The notes beneath the pieces are model-generated. The model was not told where the DNA came from, searched no databases, and saw nothing but the letters and a program-made list of their open reading frames with translations. Shown piece by piece: positions 46,121 through 57,030 of a stretch of 64,000 bases of DNA. Source of the stretch: Planoprotostelium fungivorum (taxonomy: Eukaryota; Evosea; Variosea; Cavosteliida; Cavosteliaceae); the NCBI GenBank assembly GCA_003024175.1, contig MDYQ01000067.1, positions 48,041 to 112,040 on the forward strand, in the 5' to 3' direction. A program made the position numbers and the translations under genes. The stretch's first letter is position 1. The number at the start of each line of letters is the position of its first letter.

Positions 46121-46666
46121 TCATGAAGAAGTGATCTTTGTGTTCTTTCCCTCTCTGTTTCTGGCAACCTCGATGGCGAGAAATTGTATACGTGGAACTA
46201 TTTTAGATCAGTTGGCCCATTTTTCACATCGATGGTATCATCTCTCACCGACGATCGTGTTCTCTTGAGAATAATCCTTGCTGCTATCCACTCGCAGCAT
46301 TGTCAGAAAATTGAAGTCTTGGACTCGCTCTTTGAATCGCATCATGAAGGGACCCCAAACGGCCTTGCCTTGTGCTGATTTCATCTGGTCTTCTGAGATG
46401 ACGTCCACACTCATCTTCTCAAAGACGGTTCTGAACTCGTGATAGATCTCATCATCAATCCTGAAGAAATGAGACGGATGAATCGCATTTCGGCGGAATC
46501 ACTTGGTCAGACGTAATGCGGTCGTATCGACGGCGTTGATGAGTTTGAAATAGGCTTCAGAGTGAGCTACGGCCTTGACCACCCATTGTCTCTCGATGTC
46601 TGGGTTATTCTCTACCTCGGGTAATGCTTCTCCGGGAAGAGGTGCGCGTGGTTTAACGATGGACAT
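46121..46666 (-). CDS. PBDC1: PBDC1 family protein (yeast Ypl225w/Chp1 homologue)
   Basis: Three exons. MSIVKPRAPLPGEALPEVEN is followed by PDIERQWVVKAVAHSEAYFK, LINAVDTTALRLTKIDDEIY (across a 44 bp intron), WGPFMMRFKERVQDFNFLTM and LRVDSSKDYSQENTIVVPR (second intron, 48 bp), ending IQFLAIEVARNREGKNTK. These segments match PBDC1 along its whole length. The yeast member acts as a chaperone during synthesis of elongation factor eEF1A, so a ribosome-associated cytosolic role is expected. The stop is at 46121. The gene is only 90 bp downstream of the ammonium transporter stop on the same strand. Confidence 0.85.
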
Positions 46667-46756
46667 GTCTGCTGCTGATGTGTCTTTCGAGAAGAAAGTT
46701 TGAATCGGATCAAAGAATTGTTCCGAAGGCGTTGTAAAATCGATTTATGGCAACTA

Positions 46757-48714
46757 TCAAGAGATAGACTTTCCACTGTTAGTCTGTTGTAGCTCAGGGT
46801 TGGACTGGTGCTTCCCCTCCGTCATCTCTAAAGCAACTTCTAATGTTTCGCCACTGGATGCACTGTTTGTTTCGGCCGCCTTCATCTTCTGAATGACGCG
46901 GTTGGCGATCCTCTCCAACATGTACTCTCCCTCATCGAAGGCTTCTTCGTCGTGATAATGTCTGTCCATGCCATCGTTCTGTCCTTCTTCAGATGCTCTC
47001 AATCCGATCGTGTCTGCGAAAGTTAGATCTTCCTTTGCGATGATGAAGGAGAGGACGGAACTCACACTTTAAGAAGATACAGATGACGGCCGTTCCCACG
47101 GCACTGTAGGCGATCGCGATCACCACAGCTAGTATCTGTATGCCGAGCTGTCTTCCGTTTCCATAGAAGGCACCTTCAGCTCCGTATGGGTTGACCTGGA
47201 GCCGTCTAAACGTTTTACACTTGCCTGAAACCTCTCACATCCGTCGTGGCAAAGAGTCCAGTCATGAGAGCACCCATCATCCCTCCCACTCCATGACAGA
47301 AGAAGACATCGAGTGCATCATCGAACGGCAACAGGTGTTTGTACTTCATGAGAAAGTAGGAAGGCCAGATTGGAAAGACTCCGAAGAGGATAGAGTAGCC
47401 TGCGTGGGTGAGCGAAGGGATGTAAGAGGTAGAAAGACACCTGGGTAGATGTATCCTGAGGCAGGTGTGATGGCAACGAGACTGACGACGAGTCCAATGC
47501 TTGCACCAACCAACGAGGCTTTGACTCCCTTGTTGAATGCTAAGTCAGTGAGCAACCACGTTAAGAAGCCAGCGGCAGCCGCGATGGACGTGTTGGTCTG
47601 ATCACGATGAGTCGTCACCGTGGAGAGAGGATAGGATAGACTCACAGCTGCTAATACGGCCAGAGGACCAGATGCGGCGGCAGACCCTCCATTGAAGCCA
47701 AGCCAGCCGAACCTGAAAATGAGATGAGATTTTATTCTTTTTGGGTGTGCAGTTTGGAGGAGAGATTTACAAACCAGATGAGGGTGCAACCCAAGATGAT
47801 GAATGGGACGCTGGCTGGTGCGTGAGGTTTCTTTCGATCCACGTTGTGTCTCTTTCCTGGACATCATCAGATCTGAAAGATCTTGAAGACATTCCGAGTC
47901 TCACCTATGAGAAGGGAGATGACCAATCCGGCCATTCCAGAAGAGATGTGAATGACGGTACCTCCTGCGAAATCGATGGCACCCATATCTCTCAACCATC
48001 CCGTTACGTAGGTACATTCTGTTCCATCAGAGCTATATTGAGATCCTGCAGACCAAACCCAATGAGCGAGAGGATCTATCTGATTCAGAATGGATCGGGA
48101 TGATACAACATACCATACACCAGAGTGGTCCACAAGAAGACGAAGACGAGCCAGGTGAGACTGCTAACACGTTCCACGACGGCACCCGATATGAGAGCTG
48201 GTGTGATAACGGCAAACATCATCTGGAAGTTGGCGAAAGCCAAGTGTGGAACGGTGGGTGCATAATCGGCGTTGGGCGTGGCAGTCGATACACCTTTTAG
48301 ACCTCCCCAGTTGAAGTTGCCCAGTCCTGACGGAGATGTTCAGGCAACAGGTAGTAGTCCAATGCAACTCATCACCCTTCGTTCCATTACCAAAGGCAAG
48401 TGAATAGCCAAAGAGAACCCATTGGATCATCACAACACCGGCTGCGGCGAAAGACAAGAAGATGGTGTTCACCATGTTCTTCCTGCGAACCATGCCTCCT
48501 GTCCATCGATCAGAGACATGGTCCGTGACACGACGATCCCTCACCATAGAAGAAGGCAACACCAGGTGTTTGTATGAGCACCTACCTCATCTCAATCATG
48601 GCACGTGCATCGTGCACTCACCAGGGCGGAAGACACCACCAGCCACGCTGTGTCTCCCTCGTCTACCTCTCCCATCACAGGACAATTGCCAACGATTTCA
48701 GTGGTGTTGCTCAT
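46757..48714 (-). CDS. Ammonium transporter (AMT/MEP family)
   Basis: Membrane channel for ammonium. Start [20 protein letters not shown]; then [88 protein letters not shown], and [20 protein letters not shown] with the pore His. Then [57 protein letters not shown], and [20 protein letters not shown] with the second pore-region His. The cytosolic tail is acidic with a helical [13 protein letters not shown]. Introns of 36-70 bp were removed in frame. Start and gap organisation are typical of the AMT subfamily. Confidence 0.92.
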
Positions 48715-49308
48715 GCTGGATCCGCTATAAAATTGAGACGCGCCGGATCTTTCTAGAGGAAATGATTCCCGGGAACAGATGAAACCCGGGAAAGTGTTGC
48801 GTTCCCCGTAGTATGATCCACTACGCAGTAAGCTTTACGAAGTATTTCAAATGTTCTCAGCCAAACTCGAAAAAAAGAGTGGATGGCCGGTCTTCCGCTT
48901 TGGAAGGGTCGTGTGTTGAGGGAAGCATTGGGAAAGCCTTCTTCTCATTCACATCTCTGATGTGATGAGAAGAGAATTCAGATCTCTTGGCCATCATTCA
49001 ACGAAACAGAGGCAGCGGCGGTCCAGAGTGAATTATGATGCGGAGCAAGAGAAAAAATGAAATCGAGTCACACGGTTACTCTCTTCTGCACGATAGATAA
49101 TGACAGTATCGATCAGAGCGTCTCATCGAGATGATCGAGATGACGGTGTTGATTCATTTCCCACAGCCCATCCACGACCCTCGAATAATTCAACGTCTCT
49201 TTATTGGCAGATACCACATACAGTAAGAGACTATGAAGTTACTTCTCGATGCAGCTCATCGTCCACAAGAATGATCACCAATTGTCCATTTCGATCTCCT
49301 CTGTTTAT
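48715..49308. other. Intergenic, nothing certain
   Basis: 594 bp holding the ammonium transporter promoter and the 3' end of the next minus-strand gene (a minus AATAAA lies near 49198). Plus-strand frames continuing into 49.1-50.9 kb are Ser/Leu-rich antisense shadows of the repeat gene. Confidence 0.3.
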
Positions 49309-51307
49309 CTACATCCCACTACGAATCTGTTGCACGATTCTCTTCTGTATCTCCATCTGTTGTTCCATCACATCCATCTGCGATCATCATCACATCATCA
49401 CATCATCGCATCCCATCCGTCCTCACCTGCAACATCATCTCTTCTCTATCCCCACCCGACGTGAGTTTCATCATGTTGGCCTGTTGTCCGACGATCTCAG
49501 TCACCATGATGAGCCTCTCCTGCTTCCTTCAATTCGTCTCCTCTTCTGTCTTCTCACCACCGCCCTCGCCCTCTTCTCTTCCCTCTCTCCTCTCTCTTCG
49601 CTTGTCTTCTGCCTCTCTCCTCTCTCTTCACTTGTCTTCTGCCTCTCTCCTCTCTCTTCACTTACCTTCTCTTCTTCTCTCTTGTCTCTCTCTTCTTCTC
49701 TCTTCTCTTCGTCTGCTCTTGCCTGTGCTTCACGCTCTTTGATGGTGTTTCTTCTCACTTCTCGGCGTCGTTTCAATTGTTCTCGCAGTTTCTCTTCTTC
49801 TGATCTCTTCCTCGCTTCCTTTGCCCTTTCACTTTTCTCTTCCTTCTCTTCACTCACCTCTTCCATAGTCTCTTCTTCTACCCTTCTCTCTTCTTCTCTT
49901 CTCTCTTGCTCTCTTCTCTCTTGCTCTCTTCTCTCTTGCTCTCTTTTCTCTTGCTCTTTTCTCTCTTCTTCTCTTCTCTCTTGCTCTCTTTTCTCTTGTT
50001 CTCTTCTCTCTTCTTCTCTTCTCTCTTGCTCTCTTTTCTCTTGTTCTCTTCTCTCTTCCTCTCTTCTCTCTTGTTCTCTTCTCTCTTCCTCTCTCCTCTC
50101 TTGTTCTCTTCTCTCTTGTTCTCTTTTCTCTTGTTCTCTTCTCTCTTGTTCTCTTCTCTGTTGCTCTCTTCTCTCTTGTTCTCTTCTCTCTTGTTCTCTT
50201 CTCTCTTGCTCTCTTCTCTCTTGTTCTCTTCTCTCTTCCTCTCTCCTCTCTTGTTCTCTTTTCTCTTGTTCTCTTTTCTCTTGTTCTCTTCTCTCTTTTT
50301 CTCTTCTCTCTTCCTCTCTCCTCTCTTGTTCTCTTCTCTCTTCTACCCTTCTCTCTTCCTCTCTTCTCTCTTCCTCCTGTCTTGCTAGTTCTCTTCTCTC
50401 TTGTTCTCTTCTCTCTTTTTCTCTTTTCTCTTGTTCTCGTCTTACTTGTTCTTTTCTCTCTTGTTCTCGTCTCTCTTGTTCTCTTCTCTCTTCCACCCTT
50501 CTCTCTTCTTCTCGTCTAACTTTTCCTCTTCTCTCTTGTTCCCGTCTCTCTTCCTCTCTCCTCTCTTCTTCCTCTTCGTCTTCTATTATCTCTGTTTCTT
50601 CTTCCTCTTCTCGTCTCCCTTCTATATCAAGTGGCGTTGGACGTCTCTCTTCTCTCTTCTTCTTCTCCTGTGTTCTAGACTTGACACGCCTCTTGGATAA
50701 CAGCCATCCATTGATTCTCTTCATAGGGAGGTCCAACTCCACAGAGAGCACCTTCTTCAATGATAGTGATATGTCTTCTCTTCCTTCCTTCATGTATTCC
50801 TCGTTCAACCGATTCCTCTGCAGCTCTGATAATTGTTTGGGATGTTGTACGACCCCTGCAATGTGATATCAGATGGAGGCTCGATGTGATGTCCGATGTT
50901 GTGTGAAGGTGGGAAATTATCATTACCTTGTTTCTTTTTCATCGTCGATGGAATCGAGGTGGATAGTCCAGATATTGCGGGGGTGACGGTATTGGCCGTC
51001 TCACGTGAGAGTGTCTATGTGTTTCGTGAGACGATTATTCGTATGAGACCAAACAGATCGTAATGGCTAAGAATGGACCGTTAAGACATCTCACCCGGTT
51101 TGGGACGATCGGGTCAGAGCTCGCATTGAACGTGGCTTGTTTCAATCGGCGTTGTCGATTTGCCTCTCGCTCCTTCTCAAGATCATACGCCGGGCGATTC
51201 TTCCTCCTTTGATTGCCCTGAGCTGGCACATTGGATTTCTGGGGTGGATGTAATCGAGATCGTTCGTTTGGACCTGCCTCAGGGCGACTGTGCTCTTGGT
51301 GATCCAT
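49309..51307 (-). CDS. Protein with a very long charged single alpha-helix (ER/K-type repeat)
   Basis: Start MDHQEHSRPEAGPNERSRLH. After a proline/basic N-terminus and two introns comes a small unknown region (EYMKEGREDISLSLKKVLSV, LDLPMKRINGWLLSKRRVK). Then for roughly 350 residues the chain is almost only E, R, Q and K, in units such as REEERREQE and REQERREQE. Such i/i+4 opposed charges form stable single alpha-helices or long coiled coils. Two small exons at the end encode ERLIMVTEIVGQQANMMKLT and MDVMEQQMEIQKRIVQQIRS, ending in TAG at 49309-49311. No enzymatic domain is visible; a spacer, scaffold or cytoskeletal role is plausible. Confidence 0.65.
49870..50580 (-). repeat. TTCTCTCTTGTTC-type pyrimidine-strand tandem repeat encoding the charged helix
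   Basis: On the plus strand TCTTCTCTCTTGTTC/TCTTCTCTCTTCCTC units of 15 bp recur almost without break. On the coding minus strand they read GAGAGAAGA(A/G)GA variants, giving the E-R-R-E-Q/E-E register. Strong strand asymmetry: nearly all pyrimidine on plus. Confidence 0.85.
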
Positions 51308-51413
51308 GAATGGCACTATCTGCTGTATGATTATTGCATCGAAATCTCAGTGTAGACGTACACACAGCTGTCTGGTGCACAGCCGACATGGAGTAATCAC
51401 ACATTCATTTTAT

Positions 51414-52779
51414 TCATTGATACATTGCAGCCGTAGAGGTGATGATGCTGTGCACCGTCCTCTCTAATTCAGCGTTGGCTCTTGCCAGGAAGTCCATATC
51501 AAACCAACAAGGGTAAGAGGGCTCGTCGTCACTTCCACTACCACATGTCTCGGACAGGGGGGAGAGAGATTCGGCCGAGCGCTTTAGAGGATGAGATGGT
51601 GATGGATGATGGTCATTCACCATTAGAAAACTCTGAAGGGACTCGATGACGTTCTCATCTTCGCAGATGGGAGATAGAGGTGGAGCTCCGAACATCTCGG
51701 TGTATAAGCTGCCATCTTCTTCCTTCACGATGATCATGCCCAGATCGGGCTTGAAATCATTCAATGCATCGGTCGCCCTGTCTCCATCGCGATGTTCTTC
51801 TTGAGAAGACAGTGGGGACGTCTGTTCGTTCTCGGATGCTGTCTCATCGAGGATGGGCTCTTCCTCGCTCGATGTCTCTTCCAATTTGGGGATGATCTTC
51901 CTCCTCCCCGTTCTTCTCATCTTCCTCGCCTCAGCTTTGTGTATCTTGTGTTCGGCGACTCTCTTGACGAGCTCGTGCCAGTCAAAATCTTCTGGTCCTC
52001 TCAATCGATCGAGGGTGGTCTTTACATCGGTGCTGCTGCGATAATCGATGAAGGTCCAATCATCGGATCCGTTCAACCATGTGACCTGTGAACGTGTGAG
52101 AAGGTGGACGTTAGATCGTGTGCATCACCTGGCGACGGACACGGAGACCCCATGGTGTGTTGGTGTAGAAGTATCTCTTTAAAAGATTTCTTCCTGTCGG
52201 TGTAGCACCCTGTGAAGGCTTCCAATAGAGACCGTCCGCCTTGGCTGCGGGTAAGAATTTGCCTTTGTAAAGATAACAGAATGGAGAAGACATGTCCTCT
52301 GTGATCCTTTCAGTCACTCTTCGAACGGAATCTCTCAAACCGGGTAGAAGGTGTCTCTCCGTGCTAAAGAGTCTCTCGTCGGTGGGGTTGACTTCATTTA
52401 CAAAGACCAACAGTTCCTCTATCCACACATTCCACTGCTTCTGATCCCATGAGACTCCGTGTTCTAATTCGTCGTCGCTCGAATCCTCGTAGACTTTTCT
52501 GCTCCTCTTCGTATTCTTCTTCCTATAATCGACGTCATCACCCCATTCCCATCCAACCCCATCTCCCACCTGTAAACTCTCATCTTTCTCGTTCTCGTGT
52601 GTGTTCGTCTTTGTGCTGTGTGTCGTTTGTTTCTATCTCCTTCCCCAACGCCGTGTCGTCGGAGACCATGAAATTTCCATAGCCAATACGGCCCCGCGTT
52701 GTTCCTGTGACGCCTTCTCTTCGCAAATTCTTACCCGTTGACACCGCTGGAAAACTCCCTGGCATGCACACAGCTGCAT
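51414..52779 (-). CDS. Unknown acidic protein, possibly nuclear
   Basis: Not recognised. The model joins a 15-codon first exon (MQLCACQGVFQRCQR, 52735-52779), removed intron 52570-52734, then VGDGVGWEWGDDVDYRKKN with KRSRKVYEDSSDDELE. A folded-looking region follows: WNVWIEELLVFVNEVNPTDE, LYKGKFLPAAKADGLYWKPS, NLLKRYFYTNTPWGLRVRRQ and VTWLNGSDDWTFIDYRSS. The last 150 residues are acidic and Ser/Pro rich (EETSSEEEPILDETASENE), with a basic RKMRRTGRRKIIP patch that could be a nuclear signal. AATAAA (51409-51414, minus) overlaps the stop. The first exon is the least certain part: the frame lacks an ATG without it. Confidence 0.5.
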
Positions 52780-53298
52780 GTCTATCACCTGGGTAGCGAA
52801 CAGGTCACATAGAGGTCGTTACACGGCGCCACAGTGACACCCATTGTCTACAGATGTGGTTGTGAAGACGTGGTATCCGTCTCTCCAATCGAGTTTAGAG
52901 AGAGAAAGGGGAAAGTCAGGAGTTGAAAAGGAGAAGGAGAGAAACTGCGGCGGCTGACGTGGCCGTGAGGGCGGCTGGGCACAGAGACTTCACGTTTAGA
53001 TGCTATAGAGCCGCCTCTCAGTGTGTGTCTAAATCGATCGCTTTTCGATGTAGAGGCGGCGAATCGTAGCTAATGCGGCTGAAGCCGGTGGCTTCAACAA
53101 CAGGTACGTGTAACCGATGATCGGGTCGACCATGGTGATCCAACGTGCGACTTCCATTCTCCATTAGATCTGCAACGTCTAAAGCAGATGGTGTGAGGAA
53201 GGATGAGGTGTCTCAGTCTGGTTGTGGGTTCGTAAAATAAACGGAAAAGGAGTGAACCTCTACAACGAGGGAAGCTCCGTCATCGCGTGTACGATTCG
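52780..53298. other. Divergent intergenic region with long inverted repeat
   Basis: 519 bp between the unknown minus-strand gene and PIG-U. GC-rich around 52950-53090, with GCCGCCTCT near 53010 and its exact complement AGAGGCGGC near 53053 as arms of an inverted repeat. No tRNA or other RNA family is recognised. Confidence 0.35.
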
Positions 53299-55024
53299 AT
53301 GTCAGGCCCTATGGCTGATGCGACGTCGAGAACCAAGAGAGGATGGGATAATCATCTGGCACCTGCACTGATCGTTCGATTGTTGTGCGCATTGAGTCTG
53401 CAGACTTTGAATAATCCAGCACTTCTCTTCAGTCGTAAAGAGTTCATCACTCCCATCACAGATAGTAAGAGAGGTGAACGTGATGTCCACTCGAGGTATC
53501 ATCGCCTGATATCACATAGTCTTTGAGGCTCTCTTTCTGAATGAGCATGGTGTCGATCCGTACGCTGGCGATGCGTTTCATCAGCCGCCGATCATGCTTC
53601 TCTTATACTATCCTTTCCACCACTTCCGTCTACCTCCCTTGTATCTCCATCTGTTCTGGCTGATGTTAGACATAGTCATTGCATTCTTGATTCGCTCCAT
53701 TGCTTTTAAAGTATTAGACAGAGAACAGTCAGGTACTTCATCAGCACATCACATACATCTATAATCTCGATGCTGAATCACACATAATAGAGAACAAAAC
53801 AGAGAGTAAGACATCTTGGATTCCCAATGTGGCCTTCAATGTATACCTTTTGAACCCATTCACCATACTGACGTCACTGGCAACATCCAGCATCGTCTTT
53901 AACAATCTGGCTCTGGTCCTCTCTCTCTATCACGCGTACAGCGGTGAGACTCCATCTCTCTCCATCTTCTCAATCATCGATCCATCTTGCGAGACTCTAA
54001 TCTCCATCAGGCAATGTGGTCTTGTCTATCTTCGCTGCCGTCTTTTCGGCTCATCTGACCATCTATCCCATCACGACCGTCTTACCCTTGTCCATCATCT
54101 CCGGATCAAAACTGAGATACACTCTCCCCCTCTCTCTCTTCTTCCTCGCCTCTCTCATCGGGTGAGCCCAACTCACACAACTCATCTCATCGTGATGACA
54201 CACGTCAGCATCTCCTACTCCATCGTGGATAATTGGAACTTTCTCTCGAAGGCTTACGCTTTTGTCATCTTTGTCAATGATCTGACACCCAACATCGGTC
54301 TCTTTTGGTATTTTTTCATGGAGGTGAGATCACCATGCTATCATCATCATCATCTCAACCACATCAGGTGTTCAAACAATTCCGCACCTTCTTCATCTTC
54401 GCTTATCAGTACCACGCCTTTCTCTACACCGTTCCCCTCTATCTCCGTCTCAAGTGATCGTGCTGTTCCATTCGTATGCAACCTGACCTCTCCAGGCACA
54501 ACCCACTCATTCTCTTCTGGATCTACTTGTCTATCGTTGCCACCTTCAAGTCTTATCCATCCTATGGTGATGTCGCTCTACAAGTTGGCCTCTTGCCCTT
54601 GGTCTGCACCCAATTCTCCACGACGAAATACGGGTGGGACATTTATTTTGTTTTATTGTTTCGTGGAGTAGTGTGATGACGTGGCGGCAGGTTCATCTCG
54701 GGCGTGGTGGCCGTTTTCGTGGCCGCTCTGGCGCCGTTGTTCTGGCAGATGTGGATCTATAACGGATCTGGAAATGCTAATTTCTATTACGCCATCAATT
54801 TAGTCTTCACGTTCACTCAGGTGATGATGTGTTTCATCACGATCGCGATCGAGATGAGATCGTGATCGACATCGTGATCGTGGACGCCATGATGAGTTTC
54901 TCACGATGTACAGGTGTTGTTTGTGACGGACGTGGCGTCGATTGTTGTGGGGAAACAGAATCAAAAGGAGAGAGAAGAAGAGGAAAGAAAGGCGGGAAAG
55001 AAGGAAATCACGCGAGAAGAATAA
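53299..55024 (+). CDS. PIGU: GPI transamidase subunit PIG-U (Gab1/Cdc91)
   Basis: Multi-pass ER membrane subunit of the complex that attaches GPI anchors to proteins. Start MSGPMADATSRTKRG; then LAPALIVRLLCALSL, LLFSRKEFITPITDSKRVFE (intron within) and GVDPYAGDAFHQPPIMLLLY, the conserved luminal P-Y-x-G-x-x-x-H-x-P-P/L motif. NVYLLNPFTILTSLATSS, then helices from VVLSIFAAVFSAHLTIYPIT, FVNDLTPNIGLFWYFFMEVF, FPLW-like FIFAYQYHAFLYTVPLYLRL, LKSYPSYGDVALQ-like FKSYPSYGDVALQVGLLPLV, and FWQMWIYNGSGNANFYYAIN follow. The C-terminal tail is charged (QKEREEEERKAGKKEI). AATAAA (55020-55025) contains the TAA stop. About eight introns. Confidence 0.88.
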
Positions 55025-55231
55025 ATGACTCGGTTTCAACTCTTCACCATCATGGACGTCCATGATGAGGTTTACATCGATACGGACAAAAGGCAGAGGT
55101 GAAGAATGGAGTTCATCCTCCTCGTGAGAAGAGTTCATTCATGGATGATCATCGTCTTGTCGTGTAAATCCACACAGGTCACGTGATTTGAAGTGGTAGA
55201 GGATCTCGACACAAACCACATCGCAAGAAAC

Positions 55232-56634
55232 ATGATGTTGAAGAACACAACCACCCTATTCTCTCCTCGTTTGTCACGAGCTTACACAGCTGCTGCGAGG
55301 AATGATAAGGCGAGACCTCTTAGGCCCGCAGCATCAGGTCACCTCTTTCCCGTTTTAGACTCTTGCTGACCACTTTTGAAGTGATCATGACGAGAGATAA
55401 TAAGACTCCATCTTCAGCTTATAACTACGAGGTGAGAATCGGTCTCCGTATGATTCATCGTTGGATGATTGACGTTCGAATAGATAATGATGATTCAAAG
55501 ATCAAAGGGTTCTAATTTCTTCGCAGGCGCTTTCGCCTTCCCTGGTGACCCTCTCGTGTCACATTATGATCTGATGCATTTTTCACAGGAGGCGTTATAG
55601 AGGAAGCAGACTTCGATCCGAAATGGAAAGATATGCTTGGAGATTCTGCGAAAGACAGTGAGAATGTTCGCGTGTCTCTGGAGGAGAAAGGTGGGCCAAA
55701 CGATGCACAATCCCACGAAATCATCTCAAAAATCATAGAGTTGAACGAGCTCGGGTTTAGAATTGGAGCCACACGTGAAGTCTTTGAAGAGGTGGGTCAG
55801 ATGCATCATCATTCCATCGGCATTCCTTTTCATGATCTTCTTTGTGCGGATGAGTTATCCAGGTGAACATTCTTCTGGGACAGACAAAAGACAGAGCTGC
55901 CGTGACCAACGCTGGATCATCATGGCGTCCTCTGGTTCATGTGTGTCATCTGTTCTGTCTTCTTCATCTGATGGAGGGACAGAACGACGCGAAAGAGTAT
56001 CACAGAATGTGTACAGAGATGGCAGTGAGGCCTTTGGTGGAGAAGTTGGTTCCCTTCTCTCACTGGACAACACCTGTTTCAGAGGGGGGTTCCAGATATA
56101 ATACTCTCTTCTATCTATTTCATGGAGGGGAAGGTGAGACACAACGATCACAATCTATAGATTGATATCATCATGTGATCTCATCGATCACCGATCGCAT
56201 CATGACAAATGATTGTTTCACGGATCGAACTGACAAAGACAAAAGAGGAATTTGGCACAGCAGGCCACGACAACGTTGAGACGATCAACATGAGATGGCT
56301 GTGCCCTCGCACCGCCCTCAACGCATTTGATGCTGGAGAGATCTTCTTACCACCACCCACTTGGGTCATGATCCACGAGATGTCTCAATACAAGTCCATC
56401 CATGGTCTGATGGAGGTGAGGGACCAACTCATCATCATGATGATGATCGTGACGATGATGCAGAGCATGAAGGGAAAGAACTTTGGAAGTGGTATCTATG
56501 AGAACATGCCTGTGTTGATGAGAGGTGATCGTGTGGACGACAAGGTCAGGGAAGAAGTGGAGACCAAGTTTCACATCAACTCTTCAGATAGACAGATTGT
56601 CAGTGTGATTCTCTTCAGAGGTGTGAGAGAATGA
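55232..56634 (+). CDS. Nudix hydrolase, NUDT19-like (CoA diphosphatase type)
   Basis: N-terminus MMLKNTTTLFSPRLSRAYTA looks like a mitochondrial presequence. Small exons then give IMMIQRSKGSNFFAGAFAFP, GGVIEEADFDPKW, and about 50 residues later GATREVFEEVNILLG. A long insertion between the first glycines and the R-E-x-x-E-E helix of the Nudix box is typical of NUDT19. The C-terminal part has LVPFSHWTTPVSEGGSRYNT, RWLCPRTALNAFDAGEIFLP and PPTWVMIHEMSQY, all family features. NUDT19 enzymes hydrolyse CoA and acyl-CoA, in peroxisomes in mammals; no peroxisomal end signal is seen in this model. The last exon is taken to 56634 (FRGVRE), but a different 3' splice is possible. Confidence 0.78.
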
Positions 56635-57030
56635 GAGGAGAAGATTGAAAGGCGTTGAAGGAGACAAGAGGCACAAGGATGGAGGCAATGAGATGAATCG
56701 AGTGGTTGTGACAACATCAAAAGAGGCAGGAGACAGGTGGAAGTATATGTACTGGAAGGGCAGTGAGAGTAAACTGTAGATTAAACAGTAGTGTCAATGA
56801 TATGAATTATGAAGAGCTAATTGATGTCTGATGGAGCTTTGTGTTGGCTTTTCTCAATCCAATGGAAGTGCCACATTAGACAATGGCATGAGTTCCCTAA
56901 GTGGATGGTGCAGAGATATACCCAATTAATGGACTCATCTCTTGGCGTGTGCACAACTGAGTTGTAAACGATGCACGATTTTTGGGCACCACCAAGTTAT
57001 CACTAAGTGACGACGCTCTGTACATCCAAA
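56635..57030. other. Intergenic; start of the duplicated block
   Basis: No gene. From about 56860 the sequence matches 59205 onward, i.e. the 3' flank of the duplicated F-box-like genes. The single TTATCA at 56997-57002 is the empty site corresponding to the insertion in the second copy. Confidence 0.5.

Noticed and set aside
49100-50866. Long plus-strand Ser/Leu/Phe-rich open frame of 588 codons
   Set aside because: It is the antisense of the charged-helix repeat; the minus strand gives sensible exons and start, and the plus frame is pure low complexity.
52950-53095. tRNA or snRNA gene in the GC-rich inverted-repeat block
   Set aside because: No tRNA T-loop (GGTTCGA-type) or B-box pattern and no snRNA core found by eye; kept only as an unexplained inverted repeat.
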